Source of the DNA: JAPLJU01 sp036725345
Lineage (GTDB): Bacteria; Desulfobacterota; Syntrophia; Syntrophales; UBA2192
NCBI GenBank assembly: GCA_036725345.1
Contig: DAIMEJ010000007.1
Coordinates: forward strand, 62,001-126,000
DNA length: 64,000 nt
Reading direction: 5' to 3'
Positions 41,341 through 49,355 of this stretch are shown piece after piece. The stretch's first letter is position 1. Each line of letters opens with the position of its first letter. Made by a program: the position numbers and the translations under genes. The notes under the pieces are model-generated. The model worked only from the letters and a program-made list of their open reading frames with translations. It had not been told where the DNA came from and searched no databases.

Positions 41341-41388
41341 GAGCCTGTCGTCGCAAATCCGCAGAACGCAGAGAGGAAGGGCTTGTAC

Positions 41389-42177
41389 ATGGTGAGGGAA
41401 GGTGACATTTTCCGGGAATTAGAGAATGATTTTGAGTCGACCTTTGCCCGGGAACTCATTCCCGGTATCCTGCACAATTTCGCCAACCCCCTGAACGGCA
41501 TCATGGGACGCTCCAAGCTTCTGCAACGCCGGGTGGAGGACAACATCAAAAAGACGGTTGAACACTTCCCCGAGGCGGGGAAGCGGTTCGTCGAGGACTA
41601 CGGCAAGATCACGAAGGATGTGGAACTCATGATCTCCGAGGCCGATCGGCTCATCGAGATGTTCCGGAGCGTGTCGGGCAAATTTTACGCCATCGGTGAC
41701 ACGACCGTCCAGAAGCTCAACCTGTCCGAGATGGTCGAAAACGAGATGAAGTTCTCCGATTTCTATCTCGATTTCAAGCACCAGGTAAAAAAACAGGTCA
41801 GTCTGGATCCCGAGGTTCCGGAAATCTCGGCGGCCCCGGCGGACCTGACGCTTTTTCTCACCACGCTTATCCGTTACTGCATGGGGGCCATGAAGACGAG
41901 CAAGGTCAAGGAAATTTCCATTTCCACGTCCGGCGAGCGCGGGCAGGCGGTCCTGAGGGTGCAGGACACGGGTTCACCGCTCCCGCCCGCACTGAGAGAG
42001 TCCCTGATGAGGGGGGGGGATGTGCCGACGGAAAGCCCCGAGGGCGCCAGGAAACTCGTCCTGGCCTTTTCCCTGCTCAGAAAATATCAGGCAGGCATCG
42101 AGGTGTCTCCGGAAGGTTCAAAAAATGTTTATGTCGTCCGGATCCCCGTTCAACCTGCAGCGGTCAAAAAGGGTTGA
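41389..42177 (+). CDS. Histidine kinase-like protein with degenerate ATP-binding domain
   Basis: A 262-residue cytoplasmic protein. Residues about 20-45 resemble an H-box (LIPGILHNFANPLNGIMGRS), with a candidate phosphoacceptor His followed by NFANPLN. The C-terminal half has the outline of an HATPase domain, but the N box lacks its asparagine (LFLTTLIRYCMGAMK), and only a G1-like VQDTGSPLPP is left; no glycine-rich G2 lid is seen. It may be a pseudokinase or phosphotransfer adaptor, for example for one of the NtrC-type regulators. ATG at 41389 follows GAGAGGAAGGG. Confidence 0.7.
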   Translation: MVREGDIFRELENDFESTFARELIPGILHNFANPLNGIMGRSKLLQRRVEDNIKKTVEHFPEAGKRFVEDYGKITKDVELMISEADRLIEMFRSVSGKFYAIGDTTVQKLNLSEMVENEMKFSDFYLDFKHQVKKQVSLDPEVPEISAAPADLTLFLTTLIRYCMGAMKTSKVKEISISTSGERGQAVLRVQDTGSPLPPALRESLMRGGDVPTESPEGARKLVLAFSLLRKYQAGIEVSPEGSKNVYVVRIPVQPAAVKKG

Positions 42178-42235
42178 GAGGTAGATGGAAGGCGGGGACC
42201 CGGAAGACCATGACCAGGTAAGTACTCATGACGAT

Positions 42236-42262
42236 TAAAGAATTTTTCAAAAAAGACGATAG
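42236..42262 (+). promoter_or_regulatory. Sigma-28-like promoter of the accessory operon 42369-44747
   Basis: TAAAGAAT, 11 bases, GACGATAG. Spacing is canonical and 5 of 8 bases of the -35 plus 6 of 8 of the -10 consensus are kept; the flagellin promoter has the same GACGATA variant. Expected start near 42270, about 100 bases before the GTG at 42369. Confidence 0.55.
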
Positions 42263-42368
42263 ATACGACAGGGGCGGATGGGTCTGTGCCCCGGGGCTTT
42301 TGGTCCCCGTCTAATCTCGAGACGACTGCGACTGAACCGCCGACGTCTCGAAGGGAGGTATTTCCGGC

Positions 42369-42686
42369 GTGTTGAGGGCGGTTGACGTGCAACAGATACT
42401 GCTGCAGACGAACCCCGTGGAACGCATCCAGCAGACACAGCAGCAGCAGTCCGACATGCAGCAGAGGCACTTCGCCGTTGAAGTGGGTCTCGAGAAAAAG
42501 ATCCTGGAGGAAAAGGTCAAGGTCGCCGACGAGACGGAGCGGTCGAGCATCAAAAGGGAAGAGGAAGAAAAAAGAAAGAGGCATTCAAAAAGTTCCAAAT
42601 CCGATCACGAACCCCCTGATGAAGCCGGAGAAAAGAACGCGGCGGAGACGAAAGAGCAGGGAAGGCTGATCGACGTCAAGGTGTGA
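42369..42686 (+). CDS. Small charged protein of unknown function in the flagellar accessory operon
   Basis: 105 residues, rich in Gln, Lys and Glu, predicted to be helical and partly disordered (ILLQTNPVERIQQTQQQQSD; KREEEEKRKRHSKSS). No catalytic motif is visible and I do not recognise a family. GTG start after GGGAGG. It is two bases from the DUF2802 gene, so they are coupled. Its small size and composition would suit an adaptor. Confidence 0.7.
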   Translation: MLRAVDVQQILLQTNPVERIQQTQQQQSDMQQRHFAVEVGLEKKILEEKVKVADETERSSIKREEEEKRKRHSKSSKSDHEPPDEAGEKNAAETKEQGRLIDVKV

Positions 42687-42687
42687 G

Positions 42688-43164
42688 ATGAGCCAGCAGG
42701 TATTTTTCATCATTCAGATCCTGGCCGATTGCGCGCTTCTGGTGGCGATCGTGTTTTTCATCTACCGGATCCACGGGGAGAGCCGCAGGAAGCCGGAAGG
42801 CGTGGATCCCGGCATGCTCGCGGAATTCAGGAAGTTCCTTGTCGATTGCCAGAACGGTTCGGCAAGTCTTGTCCAGGCCATGGACGAAGGCAAGAAAGCC
42901 TTGAAAGAGATCTCCCGGGCACTGGACGATAAGGAGCGCCGACTCAAGAAGATCATCGAGCAGTCGGAGATTCAGCTCGAAAAGGCGGACCCGGGCCCGG
43001 GCACAGGGGTCTTCGCCGGCGAGGCGGGTTTCTCAGAGGCCGTCAGGATGGCCAGGCGGGGCATGGACCTCAAGGAGATATCGAAGCGCCTCGGTCTCCC
43101 CGAAGGGGAAGTCAGCCTCATCCTCGATCTGGATCGAAGAAGGAGTGATGCCGCCCGGTCCTGA
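42688..43164 (+). CDS. DUF2802/SwrB-like membrane-anchored protein
   Basis: A 158-residue protein with an N-terminal transmembrane helix (about 5-28: FFIIQILADCALLVAIVFFI), a coiled coil (about 60-105), and a C-terminal helix-turn-helix-like motif (AVRMARRGMDLKEISKRLGL, then PEGEVSLILDL). This layout is shared by DUF2802 proteins of polar-flagellate bacteria and by SwrB of Bacillus, which promotes type III export activation and C-ring assembly. Topology suggests a cytoplasmic C-terminus. Assignment is by architecture. Confidence 0.75.
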   Translation: MSQQVFFIIQILADCALLVAIVFFIYRIHGESRRKPEGVDPGMLAEFRKFLVDCQNGSASLVQAMDEGKKALKEISRALDDKERRLKKIIEQSEIQLEKADPGPGTGVFAGEAGFSEAVRMARRGMDLKEISKRLGLPEGEVSLILDLDRRRSDAARS

Positions 43165-43252
43165 AGGGCGGGCGCACCCGTGAAGAGACCGCCTTGTGTC
43201 TTGACCGGCCTTCGAACGCCGACCGTTTGAAGGGGCCGACGTTTCACATCAC

Positions 43253-44413
43253 ATGAGGGACATTTCGCGGTCAGAAACTCGCATGGCTTCCATCCATCTC
43301 TCCCCCATCACATCACCGGCATCGGAAAACCGGCTCCAGATCCAGCAGGACGCACGGCGCTCGCCCCATTTGACCGTCGGGCAGCTCCTGGAGGCCCGTG
43401 TCCTGGGGCGTCTGGACGGTGAGCAGCTGCTCATCAACATTCAAGGGCAGAGCCTCGTTGCCCGGACCGCCATCCCCCTTCAGGCGGGAGAACATATCCG
43501 CCTGAAAGTGGAGGGGCTGGACCCCCTCATCAGACTGGTCCTGCTGGAGGCATCTGCGGGGGAATCCACCCGCACCGCCGAGGCTCTCCAGTCCATGAGA
43601 ACGGAGCCCACGGCACTGGCGAAATCCCTCGCCGGTCTTATCGAAGCGCTGGATCCCGAAAACCCGGGCGTGACCGGGAGCCCTCCCGCCAAGGGTGAGG
43701 CCGTCCGGTTTCTGGAAGTAGTCCGGAACCTTGTCCTTCCGAAAAACACCGTCGAAAACCCGCTGTGGATAAGGGATTGCCTGCAAACTTTGGGACTCCT
43801 CCTGGAAAGCGACGTCAGAAAAGAGTTTCAGAAAGGTTCTTCAACGGGCTTTCAGGAAAGAGCCGTAAGCCTCAAGGAGGTCCTCCTGAACCTCGTTGAA
43901 ACGCTCCGGACCCGGGGTGACGGTGAAGGGGGGAAGGGGCTGACACAGAAATTGAGCCTCTTCGAGGGGGCCCTCAAAAATATAGAGAACCTCCAGGTCC
44001 TGAATGTCCTCTTACAGGAGCAGGAAGGGAAATATCTCCTCCAGATTCCATTCCTGCTTTCGGGTCGCATGACTACGGCGGACGTATTTGTTCATGTCGA
44101 CCGGGAAAATCAGAAAAGAAAGAAGAATGCCGAAGGCTATCATATCGTTTTCGCCATGCACATGGACGCCCTCGGGGACATCATGATCCAGACAAGATTG
44201 AAAGGCAAAAGGCTGGGCTGTTTCATCGAGTGCGGGAACGACGAAATCCGGGACTTCATCCGTCCCTCCCTCGCCGGTCTTGCGGAGCGGCTGGGGGCCC
44301 TGGGATTTCAGACGGGCGAGATGATCTGCACTGTAAAAAAAGACCTCGTGCAGGCCCGGGAGGCATTTTACCAGAGGGAACTGTCCCTGACGGCCCTTGA
44401 CCTCTTCGCTTGA
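43253..44413 (+). CDS. FliK-like hook-length control paralogue
   Basis: A 386-residue protein with an N-terminal part of OB-like strands (VGQLLEARVLGRLDGEQLLI) and a C-terminal domain (about 250-370: YLLQIPFLLSGRMTTADVFV, HIVFAMHMDALGDIMIQTRL, ETCGND-like segment, LAERLGALGFQ) that matches the second FliK-type family, found paired with FlhX, for example YlqG-YlqH in Bacillus as I recall. Position just before a stand-alone FlhB C-domain gene supports that. ATG at 43253 is used; ATG at 43283 is possible. Weak ribosome sites at both. Confidence 0.7.
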   Translation: MRDISRSETRMASIHLSPITSPASENRLQIQQDARRSPHLTVGQLLEARVLGRLDGEQLLINIQGQSLVARTAIPLQAGEHIRLKVEGLDPLIRLVLLEASAGESTRTAEALQSMRTEPTALAKSLAGLIEALDPENPGVTGSPPAKGEAVRFLEVVRNLVLPKNTVENPLWIRDCLQTLGLLLESDVRKEFQKGSSTGFQERAVSLKEVLLNLVETLRTRGDGEGGKGLTQKLSLFEGALKNIENLQVLNVLLQEQEGKYLLQIPFLLSGRMTTADVFVHVDRENQKRKKNAEGYHIVFAMHMDALGDIMIQTRLKGKRLGCFIECGNDEIRDFIRPSLAGLAERLGALGFQTGEMICTVKKDLVQAREAFYQRELSLTALDLFA

Positions 44414-44453
44414 GTGAGGCGCGGGTGTCTCGCAGGAAGGGATTTGACCGGAA

Positions 44454-44747
44454 ATGAAGAAAAAAGACGACCTCCGGATGGCTGCCTCCATCCAGTACGA
44501 CAAAAAGAAGGATGAGGCCCCCCGCCTGACGGCCAAGGGCCGCGGCATCCTGGCGGATAAAATCATCGAGCTGGCCCGGAAGCACGATGTCCCCATCAAG
44601 GAGAATCCCGCGCTTGTTTCCATCCTCTGCCGGCTCGATATCGATGACGAGATCCCCCCCGAACTCTTCCGGGCCATCGCTGAAATCCTCGCCTTTGTGT
44701 ACACAACCAATGAACGTTACCGGGAAAAACGGGAGGAGAGCCGCTGA
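44454..44747 (+). CDS. FlhX: stand-alone FlhB C-terminal domain protein
   Basis: A 97-residue soluble protein homologous to the cleaved C-terminal part of FlhB: AASIQYDKKKDEAPRLTAKG, then RGILADKIIELARKHDVPIK and AEILAFVYTTNERY at the end. It lacks the membrane part and begins after where NPTH would be, so it mimics FlhB-CC. In Salmonella-type models FlhB-CC decides substrate class; FlhX proteins can replace it. Together with the FliK paralogue upstream it could form a second substrate-switch pair. Confidence 0.88.
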   Translation: MKKKDDLRMAASIQYDKKKDEAPRLTAKGRGILADKIIELARKHDVPIKENPALVSILCRLDIDDEIPPELFRAIAEILAFVYTTNERYREKREESR

Positions 44748-44869
44748 GGGAAGGCAAAAAAGAAACGGCTTCGGCACGGGGGAAAATTTTTCCCGACCCG
44801 CCCATCCCCGGGAGGAAAGAGCCCTTCCGGCCCCCCTCTCCGGGCCCGAGTCGCCGGCATTTCCCGAGG

Positions 44870-44890
44870 ATGAGTTAATTCATAACTCAT
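44870..44890 (+). promoter_or_regulatory. Inverted repeat upstream of the flgF sigma-54 promoter
   Basis: ATGAGTTA-ATTCA-TAACTCAT, a perfect 8-5-8 inverted repeat in an AT-rich patch, centred 79 bases before the promoter GG. It may be an enhancer site for an NtrC-type activator or the stem of a weak terminator for flhX. Confidence 0.45.
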
Positions 44891-44957
44891 TGATATAATT
44901 TAATGATCAGCATGGATCTTCCCCTGTCCCAGGCCCCGCCCCCGTCCGCTGACCCCA

Positions 44958-44973
44958 TGGCATGACAATTGCC
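44958..44973 (+). promoter_or_regulatory. Sigma-54 promoter of the flgF-flgJ operon
   Basis: TGGCAT-GACAA-TTGCC with ten bases between GG and GC. The predicted start near 44984 lies after the first ATG (44962) of the open frame, so flgF must start at 45013. Confidence 0.88.
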
Positions 44974-45012
44974 TCAATTCCTACTGAAAGAGAAAATTCG
45001 GAGCCTTTTTCC

Positions 45013-45732
45013 ATGATCTATGGTGTCAATACCGCCGTCAGTGCCTGCGTGAAGAGACTTACGCAGCTCGACTATGTCACCAACAATCTGGCGAACGTCA
45101 ACACGCCGGGATTCAAAGCGGAGAGACTGACCTTTGTCAGGAGGCCGGAGACCCCCGATCTGGAAGAAAATGCCTTCAGTCACGACATGCTCCTTTTCAC
45201 GGACACGTCCCAGGGAACCCTGCAGAAAACCGGAAACCTGCTGGACGCGGCCGTTGAAGGGGACGGGTACTTTGTGATTCAGGACAAAGACGGGAGCAGT
45301 TATTACACGAGGAACGGAAGCTTCACGATCAACCGCGACAAGCTGCTGGTCACCCCTTCGGGAGACCCCGTGCTGGGGCAGGGCGGACCGATCACGGTGG
45401 ACGGGAAAAAAGTGGAAATCGGCCATGACGGCACGGTGAACGTCGATGAAAAGAGTGTCAACACCCTGCGCATCGTGAAATTTTCGAATCGCGAAGCCCT
45501 CGTTCGCATCGGAAACAGCCGGTACCGGGATCCCGGTAATGCCGGTCTTCAGGACGAAGAAAAACCCGCCGTTCAGGCGGGCTATCTGGAGCTTTCCAAC
45601 GTGCAAGCGTTGAAAGAGATGATCGACATGATCGACATCCATAGACATGTCGAGGCCTACCTGAAGGTCATGCAGACGATCAGCGACCAGGACAAACTGG
45701 CCGTCAGCCGCCTCGGGAAGCTCTACTCATAA
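45013..45732 (+). CDS. flgF: Flagellar proximal rod protein FlgF
   Basis: A 239-residue rod subunit. N-terminal MIYGVNTAVSACVKRLTQLD with NNLANVNTPGFKAE, the signature DAAVEGDGYFVIQDKDG in the middle, and a C-terminal helix (LELSNVQALKEMIDMIDIHR). The N-terminus is the ATG at 45013 since transcription should begin near 44984 and the longer frame would add 17 residues not typical for FlgF. First gene of the distal rod-ring operon. Confidence 0.95.
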   Translation: MIYGVNTAVSACVKRLTQLDYVTNNLANVNTPGFKAERLTFVRRPETPDLEENAFSHDMLLFTDTSQGTLQKTGNLLDAAVEGDGYFVIQDKDGSSYYTRNGSFTINRDKLLVTPSGDPVLGQGGPITVDGKKVEIGHDGTVNVDEKSVNTLRIVKFSNREALVRIGNSRYRDPGNAGLQDEEKPAVQAGYLELSNVQALKEMIDMIDIHRHVEAYLKVMQTISDQDKLAVSRLGKLYS

Positions 45733-45759
45733 GAAGGATAACGATCAGGGAGGACCATT

Positions 45760-46542
45760 ATGATCAGGTGTCTGTATACAGCCGCGACAGGGATGCTCGC
45801 CGAGCAGATCAACCAGGACGTGATCGCCAACAATCTGGCCAACGTGCAGACTGTGGGGTTCAAGGCTGCGCGGGCCGAGTTCCAGGACCTCATGTACCAG
45901 GTCTACCGCCAGGCCGGCGCGGAGACGACTTCCGGAAGCCCCCTGCCGCTCGGCATGGAGGTCGGTCTGGGTTCGAGGCTGACGGCCATACAGAAGCTCT
46001 TCACCCAGGGGGATTACCAGCAGACGGGAAACAGGTTCGACTGGGCCATCGAAGGGGAGGGTTTCTATCAGATCGATAACAACGGGACGACCGTCTACAC
46101 GCGCTCCGGCAATTTCAAGGTGAGCAAGGAAGGCTACCTCGTGAACACGGAAGGGCTCAAGCTCATCCCGCAGGTCAGTGTTCCCCAGGAGACCGTCAAT
46201 TTCACGATCGATAACGGCGGGACCTGGACGGCGACGGACAAGAACGGCACGACCCTCGCCACAGGCCGGATCGAGCTTGCAAGATTCATCAATCCCGCGG
46301 GGTTGACGAGTCTCGGGCGCAACCTGTACGGCGTCACGGAAGGCTCCGGTGACGCCATGACGGGCAATCCCGACACGGAGGGCTTCGGCATCATCACCCA
46401 GTCCTTTCTCGAAATGTCCAATGTGAACGTGGTGGACGAAATGGTGCAGATGATCATCGGCCAGAGGGCTTACGAAATCAATTCGAAATCCATTCAGACG
46501 GCCGACAACATGCTGCAGATCGTCAACAACCTCAAGAGGTAA
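45760..46542 (+). CDS. flgG: Flagellar distal rod protein FlgG
   Basis: A 260-residue distal rod subunit of normal length. MIRCLYTAATGMLAEQINQD at the N-terminus, NNLANVQTVGFKAARAEFQD, DWAIEGEGFYQIDNNGTTVY, and EMVQMIIGQRAYEINSKSIQ at the C-terminus are family hallmarks. The protein has the extra N-terminal distal rod segment (MYQVYRQAGAETTSGSPLPL) that marks FlgG rather than FlgF. Confidence 0.98.
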   Translation: MIRCLYTAATGMLAEQINQDVIANNLANVQTVGFKAARAEFQDLMYQVYRQAGAETTSGSPLPLGMEVGLGSRLTAIQKLFTQGDYQQTGNRFDWAIEGEGFYQIDNNGTTVYTRSGNFKVSKEGYLVNTEGLKLIPQVSVPQETVNFTIDNGGTWTATDKNGTTLATGRIELARFINPAGLTSLGRNLYGVTEGSGDAMTGNPDTEGFGIITQSFLEMSNVNVVDEMVQMIIGQRAYEINSKSIQTADNMLQIVNNLKR

Positions 46543-46545
46543 AAC

Positions 46546-47256
46546 ATGAAAAGAAGCTGGGGCTGCATCCTGTCTTTGCTGGTGGCCGTTCTTCTGGGGA
46601 CGGCGGCAGCGGGATCGGCTGCGACCATAACGGGAGAGAGCCTCCAGGCCGCGGTGCAGGCCTATGTGGAGAAGAATTCCCCATGGCCGAAGGGGAGAAT
46701 CAAAGTCGAATTCCAGGAGACCGTGGCCGACGTGGACGTCCCGTCGGAGAAGGTCGCGATCCGCATCAGGGGCCGCGTCAATGAAGACTTCATCGGCCAG
46801 ACCTCTTTTACGGCCTCCCTCAGGGGGACGAAGCCCCTTCGGGAAGAACATATAAGAGTCACGCTCTGGGTCCTGATGGATGTGGTGGTCAGCACGAAGA
46901 GCCTTTCCTCGGGGAGCGTCCTTGGCGCAGGCGACATCAAGGTTCTGCAGAAGTGGTACGACGCCGTCCCGCAGAACCGCGTATCGGATGTAAAAGAAGT
47001 CCTCGGGAAGAAACTCTCCGTCAGCGTCAATCCCCATACGGAAATCACAAAGAATGTGCTCAAGGATTGCCCGATCGTGCGGCGCCATCAGCCCGTCCGG
47101 ATCATTCTGGACAACGGCACCCTCTGCATCACCGCGAGCGGCGTGTCCCAGGAGGACGGCATGCTGGGAGAGGTCATCCGCGTCCAGAACACGACCTCCA
47201 AGAGGGTGATCCATGCGCGGGTCAGGGGGAATGCCCTGGTCGCGGTGGATTTCTGA
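46546..47256 (+). CDS. flgA: Flagellar P-ring assembly chaperone FlgA
   Basis: A 236-residue periplasmic protein with a signal peptide (about 1-25, ending AAAGSAA) and a C-terminal SAF-type domain (about 110-235: DVVVSTKSLSSGSVLGAGDI, RVSDVKEVLGKKLSVSVNPH, GMLGEVIRVQNTTSKRVIHA). It promotes P-ring polymerisation around the rod. It starts four bases after flgG and precedes flgH and flgI, with which it acts. Confidence 0.95.
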   Translation: MKRSWGCILSLLVAVLLGTAAAGSAATITGESLQAAVQAYVEKNSPWPKGRIKVEFQETVADVDVPSEKVAIRIRGRVNEDFIGQTSFTASLRGTKPLREEHIRVTLWVLMDVVVSTKSLSSGSVLGAGDIKVLQKWYDAVPQNRVSDVKEVLGKKLSVSVNPHTEITKNVLKDCPIVRRHQPVRIILDNGTLCITASGVSQEDGMLGEVIRVQNTTSKRVIHARVRGNALVAVDF

Positions 47257-47274
47257 GATTCCGGGGTATCGCGC

Positions 47275-48027
47275 ATGAAAGAAAAAGCTGGAACAGAAAA
47301 GCGGCAGGCAACGCTGCGATGGAGGATTCGAACGGGACGAACCGCCCTGCCGGGTCTTTTCCTTCTCATCACGGCCTTCGCCCTATCGGGGTGCGCCTTC
47401 AATGACGACCTCTTCAGAGACAAGGTCTTCAAGGACCGGGAGCCGCCGCCGACGCCGTCCGTTTCCAAGACGCCGCCGGCGCCAGGATCCATCTGGCCGG
47501 GCGCCACGGGGAACAACATGCTCTTCATGGACCGGAAGGCGCGGTATGTGAACGATGTCGTCACGATTGTCATCAGCGAAACGGCCGAAGGCGAGAACAA
47601 CGCCAAGCTGGAATCGAACAGGACGTCGGTGGCGACGGCGGGCATCGCCGGCGTTTATCAGTTCAACCCGGACAAGACCATGCTTTCCAAATATGAACTG
47701 GGAGGCTCCTCGACCAATGACATGGAGGGCGAGGGCAAGACCAAACGGGACGGGATCCTGAAGGGGCGGATGACGGCCAGGGTGACCCAGGTTCTCGATA
47801 ACGGACATCTCATGATCGAGGGCCGTCGGTTGGTCTCGGTGAATGCCGAGGACCAGTACATGATCCTGACCGGTGTCATTCGACCCGAAGACATCACCAG
47901 CGACAACCTGATTCTCTCCCAGTACATCGCCGATGCCCGTATCATCTACACGGGCCGCGGGGTCGTGGACGACAAGATGCGCCCGGGATGGCTCACGAGA
48001 GTGATCGACTGGGTATGGCCGTTCTAA
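47275..48027 (+). CDS. flgH: Flagellar L-ring lipoprotein FlgH
   Basis: A 250-residue outer membrane lipoprotein forming the L ring. After a basic N-terminal stretch of about 22 residues comes LFLLITAFALSGC, with a lipobox ending in the acylated Cys. Further family features: GNNMLFMDRKARYVNDVVTI, VISETAEGENNA, and VLDNGHLMIEGRRLVSVNAE with GVIRPEDIT. Its presence shows an outer membrane. A composite intergenic repeat follows the stop. Confidence 0.96.
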   Translation: MKEKAGTEKRQATLRWRIRTGRTALPGLFLLITAFALSGCAFNDDLFRDKVFKDREPPPTPSVSKTPPAPGSIWPGATGNNMLFMDRKARYVNDVVTIVISETAEGENNAKLESNRTSVATAGIAGVYQFNPDKTMLSKYELGGSSTNDMEGEGKTKRDGILKGRMTARVTQVLDNGHLMIEGRRLVSVNAEDQYMILTGVIRPEDITSDNLILSQYIADARIIYTGRGVVDDKMRPGWLTRVIDWVWPF

Positions 48028-48029
48028 AG

Positions 48030-48120
48030 ACAGTGAAGAGTGATCAGTGGTGGGTGGCGAGAGTAAAAAGGGGACAGGCTACTTTATCCGGGCGAAAGGC
48101 AAAGGGCAAGAGACAAGAGG
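48030..48120 (+). repeat. Composite intergenic repeat between flgH and flgI
   Basis: Three known pieces in a row: an AGTGATCAGTGGTGGGTGGCGAG arm-like segment (48036-48067 region) similar to the left arm at 6280-6315; GGGGACAGGCTACTTTATCC (48071-48090), a sequence I associate with REP-type elements; and an arm of the AAGGC family (CGAAAGGCAAAGGGCAAGAG). It starts at the flgH stop and ends at the flgI ribosome site (GAGG at 48117). Confidence 0.55.
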
Positions 48121-48124
48121 CGAT

Positions 48125-49345
48125 ATGAAACGGATCGAGAAAATGAAAAGACACATGGCCCTGAAGGCGGGTGTATGTTTTCTGCTCCTTGCCGCGTTCT
48201 TCCTTTCGACGGCGGCGGCGGCGAGGATCAAGGACATCGCCGGTATCGGCGGCATCCGTGACAACCAGCTCATCGGCTACGGGCTCGTGGTGGGGCTGGC
48301 GGGTACGGGCGACGACGTCAAGAACGGCTTTACCCGTGAAACCCTGTCCAATCTCCTGATACGGCAGGGTCTCTCTACGCGGGATCGGGTTCTTACCTCG
48401 AAAAATATCGCGGCCGTCATGGTGACGGCGCAGCTTCCGCCCTTTGCGAAAAACGGGTCGAAACTCGATGTGACCGTGTCGTCGCTCGGCGACGCAAAGA
48501 GCCTGCAGGGCGGCACGCTCCTCATGACCCCCCTCAGGGGCGCCGACGGCGAGATATATGCCGTCGTGCAGGGGGCGGTGACGGTCGGGGGCTTCTCCGC
48601 GTCCGGCGCGTCCGGCAGTTCCGTGTCGAAAAACCACACGACAGCCGGATCCATTGCCAACGGGGCCCTCATCGAGAAGGAACTGAAATACGACCTCGCG
48701 GGCCTCCAGCGAATTTCCATCAACCTCTTCCAGCCGGACTTCACGACGGCCACGAGACTGGCCGCTTCGATCAACGGCAAAGTCAGCGCCGTCGAGGCGA
48801 GGGCCGTCGATTCAGGCTCCGTCCTTGTCGACATGAAAAAGGGCGCCCGGGGCGATGTGGCGTCGCTTGTTTCGTTGATCGAAAATATCGAGGTCGCCGT
48901 CGACGGGCCGGCCGTCGTCGTTCTCAACGAGCGGACGGGTACCGTCGTCATGGGCGAGAATGTCAGGATATCAACCGTGGCTGTTGCCCACGGGAATCTG
49001 AGCATCCAGATCCGCGAGGAACAGGAGGTCTCCCAGCCCCTGCCGTTTGCGCCCGCGGCCACCGGAAGGGGCGAAATGGCAGCAGGCAGAAACGAACGCG
49101 CCGACGCACGCAGGGAAGGAGGGGGCACCCTCATGGCGCCGGGCGGACAGACGGTCGTTACGCCGAAGTCCGAAGTCGGCGCCACCGAGGAGAAGAAGGG
49201 TCTTGTGGTGGTGCCCCGGGGCGTGACCATCCAGGACGTGGTCCGGGGTTTGAACGCGATGGGCGTCTCCCCGCGGGACCTCATCACGATCCTGCAGGCC
49301 ATCAAGGCTGCCGGTGCCCTTCAGGCCGATTTGAAGATCATGTAA
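48125..49345 (+). CDS. flgI: Flagellar P-ring protein FlgI
   Basis: A 406-residue periplasmic ring protein with a signal peptide (about 1-37). Hallmarks: RIKDIAGIGGIRDNQLIGYG, GLVVGLAGTGDD, VLTSKNIAAVMVTAQLPPFA and LIENIEVAVDGPAVVVLNER. A roughly 45-residue segment (about 295-345, with ATGRGEMAAGRNERADARRE) breaks the usual C-terminal part between the SxPxPF-like motif and the final VTIQDVVRGLNAMGVSPRDL, making it longer than the common 360-370 residues. ATG at 48125 has GAGG five bases before it. Confidence 0.96.
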   Translation: MKRIEKMKRHMALKAGVCFLLLAAFFLSTAAAARIKDIAGIGGIRDNQLIGYGLVVGLAGTGDDVKNGFTRETLSNLLIRQGLSTRDRVLTSKNIAAVMVTAQLPPFAKNGSKLDVTVSSLGDAKSLQGGTLLMTPLRGADGEIYAVVQGAVTVGGFSASGASGSSVSKNHTTAGSIANGALIEKELKYDLAGLQRISINLFQPDFTTATRLAASINGKVSAVEARAVDSGSVLVDMKKGARGDVASLVSLIENIEVAVDGPAVVVLNERTGTVVMGENVRISTVAVAHGNLSIQIREEQEVSQPLPFAPAATGRGEMAAGRNERADARREGGGTLMAPGGQTVVTPKSEVGATEEKKGLVVVPRGVTIQDVVRGLNAMGVSPRDLITILQAIKAAGALQADLKIM

Positions 49346-49355
49346 GGGGGATTCT

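Noticed and set aside
42228..42314. A 28-codon open frame starting MTIKEFFKKD, like the start of small hotdog thioesterases
   Set aside because: It has no good ribosome site, stops early, and its first half is exactly the sigma-28-like promoter. It is better read as promoter sequence.
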